Source: Tissierella creatinini
Lineage (GTDB): Bacteria > Bacillota > Clostridia > Tissierellales > Tissierellaceae
Length of the DNA: 64,000 nt
Assembly (NCBI GenBank): GCA_005046945.1
Contig: SUSS01000002.1
Coordinates: forward strand, 1-64,000
Reading direction: 5' to 3'
The notes beneath the pieces were generated by a model. The model ran no database searches. It was not told where the DNA came from and was given only the letters and a program-made list of their open reading frames with translations. The position numbers and the translations under genes are program-made. This document shows positions 26,877 through 33,967 of this stretch, in pieces (positions within the stretch are counted from its first letter, which is position 1; each line of letters starts with the position of its first letter).

Positions 26877-27033
26877 TTTTAGGCAGGTCTCCTGACTTAG
26901 GGTCATCATCTAATAAAACCTTCCCCCCGTTAAGGAGTGGTAATACAATATTAGACTTACCAATACAGTGGCGGGCCCGTTTGGGATTCTAACCCAATTC
27001 CCTATTATCTCAGTAAATACTGAGCACCTAAAA
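26877..27033 (-). promoter_or_regulatory. Cobalamin (AdoCbl-type) riboswitch aptamer
   Basis: On the minus strand the conserved cobalamin aptamer blocks appear in order: AGAATCCC, ACGGGCCCGCCACTGTA, GGGGAAGG, GATGACCCTAAGTCAGGAGA and CCTGCC. The ends GTTTTAGGTGC and GCCTAAAAC can pair as P1. The nearest gene downstream on this strand is the zinc dehydrogenase, with an intrinsic terminator between. Binding of cobalamin should lower expression of the dehydrogenase, TrpD-like and small-protein genes. Confidence 0.95.
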
Positions 27034-27170
27034 CAATTGTTCATTATTTAATTAAAAAGTTACTTCCTCTTAATAAGAGATTATACTATGGACAAATCTT
27101 AGTGTCAATAAATAATGTTATGAATTGGCCTTCTTTTTGGATTTAAAATTCTTCACTCTCAATACAGAAA

Positions 27171-27317
27171 AAACCTCGAGATTATTTGTATTCTCTAAAA
27201 GAATTAGAAAAAGCTGAGACCCATGATTTGTTTTGGAATGCTGCACAAAATAAAATGGTTTTAATAGGAAAAATGCATGGATATATGAGAATGTATTGGG
27301 TTAAAAAATATTGGTAA
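27171..27317 (+). pseudogene. Relic of a class II DNA photolyase
   Basis: Forty-eight codons without a start, reading [13 protein letters not shown] then [11 protein letters not shown] and ending in TAA at 27315. This is the FAD-binding core signature of class II deoxyribodipyrimidine photolyases (HDxx[19 protein letters not shown]). Everything else is missing. It sits beside a DUF523-DUF1722 gene, a usual neighbour of photolyases. Confidence 0.85.
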
Positions 27318-27318
27318 T

Positions 27319-27366
27319 AACCGACCTCCATCAGCTAGATTTTTGTCTAACTTTTTAGGGTCGGTT
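27319..27366. terminator. Hairpin downstream of the DUF523-DUF1722 gene
   Basis: Stem AACCGACC (27319-27326) / GGTCGGTT (27359-27366) between the photolyase relic and the converging gene; T-rich on both sides. Confidence 0.7.
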
Positions 27367-27380
27367 TATTAATCAGCTCC

Positions 27381-28337
27381 CTATTTACCTGAATCACTTA
27401 TAAAATGTAATTCTTCTGGATATGTAGAAAAAATACTTTGATTTAAAATATATTCTTTTTCATATCTTATAGCATAGGATTTTAAAAGATTTGTGATGAC
27501 CCCAATATGAATTTTATCTTCATTATACTTGTTAAGTCTTTCTAAAAGAAATTCTTTTTCTTCTTTTTTAAGATGTTCAGAAAAATACCCAAATATATGC
27601 ATAAATGAGTTCATATAATTACCTTTTCTAGGAGGTTTGGCAAGTAACAATCCTAAATGGTCTCTATAATCATTTATTATATCTTTAAATTTTCTGTTTT
27701 CATGATTTGCAACAAGCTTCCCTAATATTTTCAATTGACTTTGATTATATGAAAGAAATAGATATTTATTATCGGAATGAAAACTGACTAATTCTTTCAT
27801 GGAATTGGATTCGCTTACTTGTTGAAATCTAAATAAAGTAAATACCTTTGTTAGAAAATGTTCTCTAATAAAATAATTGGTTAGACGTCCCTCTTCTTCA
27901 ATTGCTAAATAAGGATATCTATCCATTACATTTGAAGCAAATATTCCTGCTCCCTTTATAGAACCAACAGCCTTCTCTTTCCCAAGATATACTTTTACAT
28001 CTTTGATTCCACAAGATGGAGATCTCCCTTTTAGAATGAAACCATGAACTTCATCGAGTGATTGAAGAAAGTCTTTAGAGTACTCATCCATTTTTTTTGT
28101 GAAAACTTTATTAGTTGCTGGTTGATACAGTTCGATTTTTTCATTTTCGGATACTAGTCTTAGAGTATCTCTAGGAATTCCAAGACCGATATCTACTTCT
28201 GGACAAACTGTTATGTAATTTACATACTCCTTTAACATTTCAACAAATTTATCATTTATAATGTCACCATTATACCTACATTTACTGAATCCTAAGCATC
28301 GACTTACTACAATTGTAGGTTTATTATTTTTCTCCAT
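27381..28337 (-). CDS. DUF523-DUF1722 (TudS/YbgA-like) protein
   Basis: Two-domain protein of 318 residues. Residues 1-150 are DUF523: Cys14 (VVSRCLGF), Cys45 (TVCPEVDIGLGIPR) and Cys109 (GRSPSCG) match the three cysteines that hold the [4Fe-4S] cluster in the thiouracil desulfidase TudS. Residues 190-305 are DUF1722 (YbgA-like), of unknown role, with the usual YNQSQLKILG and PPRKGNYMNSFMHIFGYF. The fusion is commonly encoded beside photolyases; here the photolyase is a relic. GGAGGAAATC precedes ATG 28337. Transcription probably begins in the inverted repeat at 28402. Confidence 0.88.
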   Translation of the reverse strand: MEKNNKPTIVVSRCLGFSKCRYNGDIINDKFVEMLKEYVNYITVCPEVDIGLGIPRDTLRLVSENEKIELYQPATNKVFTKKMDEYSKDFLQSLDEVHGFILKGRSPSCGIKDVKVYLGKEKAVGSIKGAGIFASNVMDRYPYLAIEEEGRLTNYFIREHFLTKVFTLFRFQQVSESNSMKELVSFHSDNKYLFLSYNQSQLKILGKLVANHENRKFKDIINDYRDHLGLLLAKPPRKGNYMNSFMHIFGYFSEHLKKEEKEFLLERLNKYNEDKIHIGVITNLLKSYAIRYEKEYILNQSIFSTYPEELHFISDSGK

Positions 28338-28365
28338 GATTTCCTCCGCTTTTATTAAATATCAT

Positions 28366-28400
28366 AGGTAATTGCTACACAATTTCTTCCGTTACTTAAA
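28366..28400 (+). repeat. Fragment of an AACGAGG-type element (right end)
   Basis: AGGTAATTGCTAC followed by CCGTTACTTAAA resembles the right end of the dispersed elements (CAATTGCTACCGATACTTAA). It adjoins the inverted repeat arm. Confidence 0.45.
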
Positions 28401-28401
28401 T

Positions 28402-28504
28402 TATATTATACCACTATATATAGAAAGCAAACAAGAAAAGCGATATTTTAGCCCATTTAAGCATTCATCCCCCACCTAAAGAGGTGAGGGTATTCTGCTA
28501 AGTC
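28402..28504 (-). repeat. Left arm of a ~102-bp inverted repeat
   Basis: This 103-bp stretch is the reverse complement of 33804-33905 with four substitutions and one indel (about 95% identity). It contains the hairpin CCCTCACCT/AGGTGGGGG and an outward promoter. The arms enclose 5.3 kb with no transposase gene. Confidence 0.9.
28405..28434 (-). promoter_or_regulatory. Outward promoter in left inverted-repeat arm
   Basis: Minus strand: TTGTTT (28434-28429), 18-base spacer, TATAAT (28410-28405), directed to the DUF523-DUF1722 gene. Confidence 0.65.
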
Positions 28505-28512
28505 ATTTTGAT

Positions 28513-28547
28513 AAAACGAGATGGTGATTAAAACACCATCTCGTTTT
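28513..28547 (-). terminator. Terminator of the SGNH hydrolase gene
   Basis: Perfect 14-bp stem AAAACGAGATGGTG (28513-28526) / CACCATCTCGTTTT (28534-28547), ending in T residues on the minus strand. Confidence 0.85.
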
Positions 28548-28627
28548 AATATTTTTAAGTTAAGGCACTAAGATTATTATTGTGGTAATACAATCCCCAA
28601 AATACCAATTTCATTGTCGGCAATCAT

Positions 28628-29542
28628 TTACTTAAAAGAGTTTGGATTTCTCACTTTTGTAATTTCGTTAAAGATTATCTCATGACCCAAAGTAGTTGGG
28701 TGAGGATCTAACCATACTGGAGGCATGCCATCCATCCATTTAAGTCTGAAATCTATGGCATCAGATTCTTTTTTAAATGATTTAGCAACGTCAGCTAACT
28801 TTGCTCTGTTTTGAGTTTTCTTCATTGCCATATTCATTGGTTTTAGCAATTCTTCAAAACGATAGTATAGGGCTTCATTGTCTTCTTTTTCAATAGGGTT
28901 ATATAGTGTTAAGGCAATTATATGAGCATCAGAATTCAAGTCTTCAATTTCGTCTAATATAGCTGGCCAATCTGACAAAAATTGTTGGGTACCTGATTCT
29001 AGGAATGTACCTAAGTTAGGATATTCAGAACTTAGAGCTGATGCAACAAAACCATTTAGGTTTAAGTTCCATATGTCTTTTCCAGCATATACTACCTTTC
29101 CCATAAATTCTTCTTCTGTAGTTGCTCCATAAATTTCAAACACTGAAGCTATTACTGGCGTTAATAAGTTATTTCCTCCTATACTTATAGTGATTACATC
29201 AGCTTCTGGTATTTGTGCCAGGAGATTATTTTGCCATATATAAGTAATACCATCGGTAGGCGAATATTCTTTTTTTAAAGCTTTTAATAACTCAGTGCTA
29301 TCTATACCAAGGTTACCGAGGTTTACTGCTGGCTTCTCAAAACCGAAATTTTCATGAAGATAATCTTCATAAAGAGGAAAATAGCTAGTGCTATCTCTAG
29401 GGTCTGCACTTAAACCATATGCTATTGAATCTCCAATATTAAGATATTTAAGTTCAATATCTTGTTCTCCTGCAAAGGAGTATATTGGAGATAATAACAC
29501 CAAAACTAAAATTAGAGCTATAATACGAAGTTTGGTTTTCAT
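28628..29542 (-). CDS. Secreted SGNH/GDSL-type hydrolase
   Basis: About 304 residues. A signal peptide (basic start, hydrophobic LRIIALILVLVLLSPIYSFA) is followed by an SGNH fold: block I NIGDSIAYG with the nucleophile Ser, block III ISIGGNNLL with the oxyanion Gly/Asn, and block V DPHPTTLGHEI with catalytic Asp and His. Members are lipases or carbohydrate/peptidoglycan deacetylases; substrate unknown. Start ATG at 29542 because AGGAG lies just upstream; an ATG at 29551 overlaps that site. Confidence 0.88.
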   Translation of the reverse strand: MKTKLRIIALILVLVLLSPIYSFAGEQDIELKYLNIGDSIAYGLSADPRDSTSYFPLYEDYLHENFGFEKPAVNLGNLGIDSTELLKALKKEYSPTDGITYIWQNNLLAQIPEADVITISIGGNNLLTPVIASVFEIYGATTEEEFMGKVVYAGKDIWNLNLNGFVASALSSEYPNLGTFLESGTQQFLSDWPAILDEIEDLNSDAHIIALTLYNPIEKEDNEALYYRFEELLKPMNMAMKKTQNRAKLADVAKSFKKESDAIDFRLKWMDGMPPVWLDPHPTTLGHEIIFNEITKVRNPNSFK

Positions 29543-29712
29543 TTTTAACATCTCCTATTTTTATTTTGTATTATTTATATACCTAAATATAATGGATTTG
29601 AAACATTTTGGATTTGGAACACTTAATTATGCTTAGGTGCTAAGTAAAATTCACCTGTATTGAATATATTAATTCTTATATGGGTATATATTTATAAATA
29701 TTTCTAGATATT

Positions 29713-29890
29713 TCTAAAGAACGCATATGTCCTGATGGGATTGGGCATTATAGGCATTATCAGGGAGGTTCCATATATTGGACACCACAAACCGGAGCCC
29801 ATTATATTTATGGACTTATTCACCACAAATGGGCCAGACTGGGATGGGAAAGAGGTCCAAATGGCTATCCTAAAACAGACGAAGAGGATG
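29713..29890 (+). pseudogene. Relic of an LGFP-repeat protein
   Basis: A start-less frame reads [17 protein letters not shown], then [20 protein letters not shown] and [10 protein letters not shown], a clear LGFP repeat (wall-associated beta-hairpin unit). It fades into the ribosome binding site of the SDR gene. The rest of 29543-29929 holds nothing else I recognise. Confidence 0.8.
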
Positions 29891-29929
29891 CCAGAAGTAG
29901 TATAAAAACGTTAATTAGGAGGCAGTTCC

Positions 29930-30694
29930 ATGAAATTAAAAGGAAAAACAGCAGTCGTAACAGGTGCAAGCTCCGGTATGGGCAGGGAAATAGCATATAA
30001 TTTTGCGAAGGAAGGTGCAAATGTTATAGCCGTGGCTCGACGTGCAGAAAAATTGCAGGAATTAGTTGAACAGACAAAGGATTTTGAAGGAAAAGTTGTG
30101 GCATTCTCTGCAGATATAACCGAAAGTCAAAAGGTTAATGAAATGGTTGATGAGGCTGTTAAGATGTTTGGAAGAATGGACATCTTAGTGAATAATGCAG
30201 GTATCATGGATGATATGAGTGCCGTAGGGGATGTAAGGGATGAAATGTTTGAAAAAGTGTTTGATTTAAATGTCAGAGCAGCACTATATGCAATGAGAAA
30301 AGCTGTAAATCATTTTGAAGAGGTTGGCGGTGGAGTAATAATTAATATTGCTTCTGTCGGAGGATTGTATGGTGGTGTTGCCGGTGCGACCTATGTAGCC
30401 AGCAAGCACGCAGTGGTAGGTTTAACCAAAAACACGGCATTCATGTATGCTTTGAAAAATATAAGATGCAATGCAATATGCCCGGGAGCTGTAGCTACAG
30501 AGATAGCTAATTCCGAATTTATGAAGCAAATCAACATGGAAGGTGCAAAACGAACTGGAATAGGATTAGCCCTAAACCCTCGAACTGGTGAAGCCAGTGA
30601 AATAGCCAAGGTCGCAGTATTCTTAGCAAGTGATGATGCATCATTTGTAAACGGCGAATGTATAGCTGTTGACGGCGGTTGGAGAGCTTTCTAG
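29930..30694 (+). CDS. Short-chain dehydrogenase/reductase
   Basis: Classical SDR oxidoreductase of 254 residues: cofactor motif TGASSGMG (12-19), NNAG at about 88, catalytic Ser followed by YVASK, and PGAVATEI after the active site. The pattern AVARRAEKL after strand 2 suggests NADP preference. C-terminal end [12 protein letters not shown] is typical of the FabG-like group. Substrate unknown. AGGAGGCAG lies upstream of ATG 29930. Single gene ending in a terminator. Confidence 0.9.
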   Translation: MKLKGKTAVVTGASSGMGREIAYNFAKEGANVIAVARRAEKLQELVEQTKDFEGKVVAFSADITESQKVNEMVDEAVKMFGRMDILVNNAGIMDDMSAVGDVRDEMFEKVFDLNVRAALYAMRKAVNHFEEVGGGVIINIASVGGLYGGVAGATYVASKHAVVGLTKNTAFMYALKNIRCNAICPGAVATEIANSEFMKQINMEGAKRTGIGLALNPRTGEASEIAKVAVFLASDDASFVNGECIAVDGGWRAF

Positions 30695-30702
30695 ACAAAT
30701 AG

Positions 30703-30739
30703 AAAGACCTGTACTATGAATGCTTTAGTACGGGTCTTT
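30703..30739 (+). terminator. Terminator after the SDR gene
   Basis: Stem AAAGACCTGTACTA (30703-30716) / TAGTACGGGTCTTT (30726-30739) with one G-T pair. From 30740 to 30900 I see nothing but a likely promoter region for the next gene. Confidence 0.85.
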
Positions 30740-30910
30740 AATTTCAATACGATTCACAATGTAGCCACCTCTTGGGTCAACATGTTATCTTTTAGGGTCT
30801 TTGAAGCGGAGTGTTCTTTATATGCGCCTTTTTGGGTAAATATAACTTAAGAAGCATGTTGAAATAAAATAGTACGAAAAAAGGAACCATATGAATGAGA
30901 GGTGATTGAA

Positions 30911-31300
30911 ATGTCAGTTAAGGTCGGAAAATTTGTCTATTGGGCACCAAGGATTATGTCGATTCTGTTTATTCTGTTTCTTGCAATGTTCTCGCTGGAT
31001 GTGATCGAGCCTGGAAGAAGTGTAGGTGATATAATTATCGGTCTGATTATGCATAACATCCCGGTATTTATCCTGATTGGTCTTCTCATTATTGCCTGGA
31101 AGCATGAACTTGTCGGTGCAGTTACCTTCATCACGGCTGGATTGCTGTATTCGGGGCTGACTGTGTTTAATGCAATCCAATCAGAAATTCCCTGGTATCT
31201 GAGCATTTCTTGGAGTCTTACTATTGCAGGACCTGCATTTATTGTGGGAATACTGTTTCTTTTGAACTGGAAGAGCAAGAGACAACAAAATCTGAAATAA
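30911..31300 (+). CDS. Small four-helix membrane protein
   Basis: About 129 residues with four hydrophobic segments (around 13-30, 40-62, 67-89 and 100-120) and a basic tail KSKRQQNLK. No family named with confidence; similar small proteins occur in Firmicutes beside other short membrane proteins. ATG 30911 follows AGAGGTGAT; the GTG at 30902 lies inside it. It has a noticeably more GC-balanced codon use than its neighbours, possibly a sign of transfer. Confidence 0.65.
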   Translation: MSVKVGKFVYWAPRIMSILFILFLAMFSLDVIEPGRSVGDIIIGLIMHNIPVFILIGLLIIAWKHELVGAVTFITAGLLYSGLTVFNAIQSEIPWYLSISWSLTIAGPAFIVGILFLLNWKSKRQQNLK

Positions 31301-31344
31301 TATTTCCTCATTAGTAAATTATCTTGATGGAGGGTGCTTCTATT

Positions 31345-31680
31345 ATGCAAAACTCATTTTATATTTTACCTAAGACTAGACTCGGTAAGTATGCGGTTAT
31401 ATTCACAGTTATTGCCATTATTTTAGTGGTTACTATAAATGCCTTATCAATTAATATGGATATACCAACGGATGACACAGGGTTCTTTGGCAATTTGCTT
31501 TTTGCTGTAATGGCTTTAGGGGCACTTTTTTGTACAATCATCTCCACGATAACAGGGCTTGTAGCAGTGTTTAAAAATAAGGAGAGATCAGCCTTGGTGT
31601 TCTTATGCATATTAATTGGGTATCTAGCTATATATTTTGGAGCCGCACAGTTTGTTGGAGAAATTACTGATTCGCATTAA
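31345..31680 (+). CDS. Small membrane protein
   Basis: About 111 residues with three hydrophobic segments (YAVIFTVIAIILVVTI; LLFAVMALGALFCTII; ALVFLCILIGYLAIYFG). No family recognised. ATG 31345 follows GGAGGGTG at nine bases; in-frame ATGs at 31324 and 31327 precede that site. It lies between two other small membrane proteins and is probably cotranscribed with them. Confidence 0.65.
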   Translation: MQNSFYILPKTRLGKYAVIFTVIAIILVVTINALSINMDIPTDDTGFFGNLLFAVMALGALFCTIISTITGLVAVFKNKERSALVFLCILIGYLAIYFGAAQFVGEITDSH

Positions 31681-31704
31681 TCTATATAATAGGAGAATGG
31701 AATT

Positions 31705-31869
31705 ATGATAAATTTTATTGGTCCTTTAATTATATTAAGTGGAATTGCATCTTTAATCGGAATCGCAACCGGCCTGGTAAAGAAAAATAAAAAAATCCTT
31801 ATTATCTCGTTAATAGTATTTGCGATTGTTGCCTTAATATTTATTTTGGAAGGCTTTTTAATGGAATAA
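31705..31869 (+). CDS. Very small two-helix membrane protein
   Basis: Fifty-four residues: MINFIGPLIILSG at the start and IISLIVFAIVALIFILEGF at the end, two membrane segments around a KKNKK loop. AGGAG lies nine bases before the ATG and a terminator follows the stop, so it looks like a real gene at the end of a three-gene unit. Function unknown. Confidence 0.6.
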   Translation: MINFIGPLIILSGIASLIGIATGLVKKNKKILIISLIVFAIVALIFILEGFLME

Positions 31870-31884
31870 TTCAATCAGATAGAG

Positions 31885-31918
31885 AAGTCCCCACGTGATA
31901 ATCATGTGGGGACTTCTT
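31885..31918 (+). terminator. Terminator of the small-membrane-protein unit
   Basis: Stem AAGTCCCCACGTGA (31885-31898) / TCATGTGGGGACTT (31902-31915), then CTT. One G-T pair. Confidence 0.85.
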
Positions 31919-32035
31919 ATGTGGAGATTAAAGACAAAGAGAATTGGGCATTAATATTTAAAAAAATAGGGTAATAGATGTGGATACTAGGGCAGCCTGG
32001 TATATATGTAAGTAATAGAGGAAGGATGTGAAGAA

Positions 32036-33046
32036 ATGCCACTAGAGATTATACGTAACGACATAACTCAAGTACATGCAGATGCCATAGTTAACGCTGC
32101 AAGCCCTGATTTGCTTGGTGGATCTGGTGTCGATGGAAGGATACACGAAGTTGCAGGAAAAGAACTGCTTGAGGAGTGTAAGAGCCTAGGTGGCTGTCAG
32201 GTTGGGCAAGCTAAGATTACTAAAGCTTACAAGCTTCCAGCAAAATATGTAATTCATACAGTAGGGCCAGTCTGGCAGGGTGGCAATCATAATGAAGAAA
32301 GGCTATTGAAAGAGTGCTATAAGAACTCCTTATTATTAGCTAAGAAGTATAATCTGGAGAGCATTGCTTTTCCACTCATAGCATCAGGAACCTTTGGATA
32401 CCCAAAGGATAAGGCTCTAAAAACTGCGATAGCAACCATTGGTGAATTCCTTTTAGATAATGAGATTTTGGTCTACCTAGTTGTTTATGATAAAAAGGCA
32501 TTTAAGCTATCTAAGAATTTATTTACATCCATCAAGCAATATATCGATGATAATTATGTTGAGGAAAAAACGCCTGGAAGAGATGAAATAAGAACTTATT
32601 ATCAACTTAAAGAATTCAAGCTAGAAGAGACAGTAGAATTACTCAATGAATCATTACAGTCCAGTGCAAAATATAAGCGTAATCTTAAGGATGTAGTTAA
32701 TAATATTGATGAGACTTTTTCCCAAATGTTACTTAGATTAATAGATGAAAAGGGTATGACAGATGCAGAAACCTATAAGAAGGCAAATATCGATAGAAAG
32801 CTGTTTTCAAAGATTCGAAACAATATAGATTATAGTCCCAGCAAATCAACAGTTCTTGCATTTGCCGTAGCTTTAAGCTTAAGCCTTGATGAGGCCAAAG
32901 ACCTTCTATTAAAGGCTGGATTTGCCCTTTCAAATAGCAATAAATTCGATATTATAATCCAGTTTTTCATCGAAAATGAAAACTACGATATATTTGAAAT
33001 AAATGAAGCCCTATTTGCTTTCAATCAGAATTTATTAGGCCTATAA
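32036..33046 (+). CDS. Macro domain fused to a helical (XRE-like) domain
   Basis: Protein of 336 residues. Residues 1-165 are a macro domain: IVNAAS with the key Asn20, GGSGVDGRIH, YVIHTVGPVW and FPLIASGTFGYP. These domains bind or hydrolyse ADP-ribose. A linker leads to a helical C-terminus (about 225-336) with YKKANIDRKLFSKIRNN and STVLAFAVALSLSLDEAKDL, which looks like a helix-turn-helix. The ADP-ribose signal might therefore be linked to DNA or protein binding. GGAAGG precedes ATG 32036. It is followed by a vWA gene, an association seen in other Firmicutes. Confidence 0.82.
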   Translation: MPLEIIRNDITQVHADAIVNAASPDLLGGSGVDGRIHEVAGKELLEECKSLGGCQVGQAKITKAYKLPAKYVIHTVGPVWQGGNHNEERLLKECYKNSLLLAKKYNLESIAFPLIASGTFGYPKDKALKTAIATIGEFLLDNEILVYLVVYDKKAFKLSKNLFTSIKQYIDDNYVEEKTPGRDEIRTYYQLKEFKLEETVELLNESLQSSAKYKRNLKDVVNNIDETFSQMLLRLIDEKGMTDAETYKKANIDRKLFSKIRNNIDYSPSKSTVLAFAVALSLSLDEAKDLLLKAGFALSNSNKFDIIIQFFIENENYDIFEINEALFAFNQNLLGL

Positions 33047-33052
33047 TTAAAT

Positions 33053-33080
33053 GTCGCCCCAGAGGCGACCTTTTCTTTTC
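33053..33080 (+). terminator. Terminator between macro and vWA genes
   Basis: Stem GTCGCC (33053-33058) / GGCGAC (33064-33069), followed by CTTTTCTTTTC. It suggests the vWA gene is partly or separately transcribed. Confidence 0.75.
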
Positions 33081-33125
33081 TCCTAAATGGTATTCTTAAA
33101 TTAACAAAAAACAGGAGGGAATACC

Positions 33126-33782
33126 ATGAAAAAAGATCTAACCGAATTAGTATTTATACTTGATAGAAGTGGTTCAATGAGTGGCCTTGAAAGTGACACA
33201 ATAGGAGGCTTCAACTCACTGCTAAAAAAACAAAAAGAAGAGCCAGGGGAGGCTATAATAACAACAATTTTATTTGATGATAGGTATGAAATCTTACATG
33301 ACCGTATTAAGATTAAGGGGGTAGAGCCTATAACAGATAGAGAGTATTATGTTAGAGGTACCACAGCTCTCCTAGATGCCGTTGGAAAAACTATCAACAA
33401 AATTATCAATGTTCAAAGAAATACTCTAGAAGAAGAAAGAGCTGGGCGTATAATGTTTGTCATAATTACTGATGGAATGGAAAATGCCAGCAGGGAGTAC
33501 AACTATGAGAAGGTTCGAAGGCTAATTGAACACGAGAAAACCAAATATGGTTGGGAATTTATCTTCCTTGGTGCTAATATCGATGCGATAGAAACTGCAG
33601 AGAAATTCGGCATAGATGAGGATAGGGCAGCAAATTTTCATTCAGATAGCCAAGGCACCATATTGAACTATCAAATCATTAGTGAAACAGTAAGCAATGT
33701 ACGTGCTAATAAGATTATTAACAGAGACTGGAAGGATAGAATAGAAGAAGATTATAGAAAACGTGGAAAGAAGGGCAAATAG
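33126..33782 (+). CDS. von Willebrand factor A (vWA) domain protein
   Basis: A 218-residue protein that is nearly all vWA domain. The metal-ion-dependent adhesion site is complete: DRSGSMSG (residues 13-20), the Thr in GTTALLDAVG and the Asp in ITDGMENAS. There is no signal peptide, so it is cytosolic, and such domains usually scaffold a partner. The C-terminus is basic (KRGKKGK). GGAGGG precedes ATG 33126. Its pairing with the macro-domain gene suggests a shared task in an ADP-ribose-related process. Confidence 0.88.
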   Translation: MKKDLTELVFILDRSGSMSGLESDTIGGFNSLLKKQKEEPGEAIITTILFDDRYEILHDRIKIKGVEPITDREYYVRGTTALLDAVGKTINKIINVQRNTLEEERAGRIMFVIITDGMENASREYNYEKVRRLIEHEKTKYGWEFIFLGANIDAIETAEKFGIDEDRAANFHSDSQGTILNYQIISETVSNVRANKIINRDWKDRIEEDYRKRGKKGK

Positions 33783-33803
33783 AAGTCGATAAATTATCCA
33801 AAG

Positions 33804-33905
33804 GACTTAGCAGAATACCCTCACCTCTTTAGGTGGGGGTGAATGCTTAAATAGGCTAAAATACCGTTTTTCTTGTTTGTTTTCTATATATAGTGGTATA
33901 ATATA
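33804..33905 (+). repeat. Right arm of the ~102-bp inverted repeat
   Basis: Mirror image of 28402-28504. Contains the same CCCTCACCT/AGGTGGGGG hairpin, placed right after the vWA gene, where it may act as a terminator, followed by an outward promoter. Confidence 0.9.
33873..33902 (+). promoter_or_regulatory. Outward promoter in right inverted-repeat arm
   Basis: TTGTTT (33873-33878), 18-base spacer, TATAAT (33897-33902), about 60 bases before the amidase start. Confidence 0.65.
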
Positions 33906-33967
33906 TTTGATACATCACCTGAAATACTTGTTTGCCAAAGGTAGCAACTAAACAAATGGAGGTTAGT

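Noticed and set aside
28402..33905. Composite transposon between the inverted repeats
   Set aside because: No transposase or target duplication is visible, and the arms hold promoters rather than typical IS ends.
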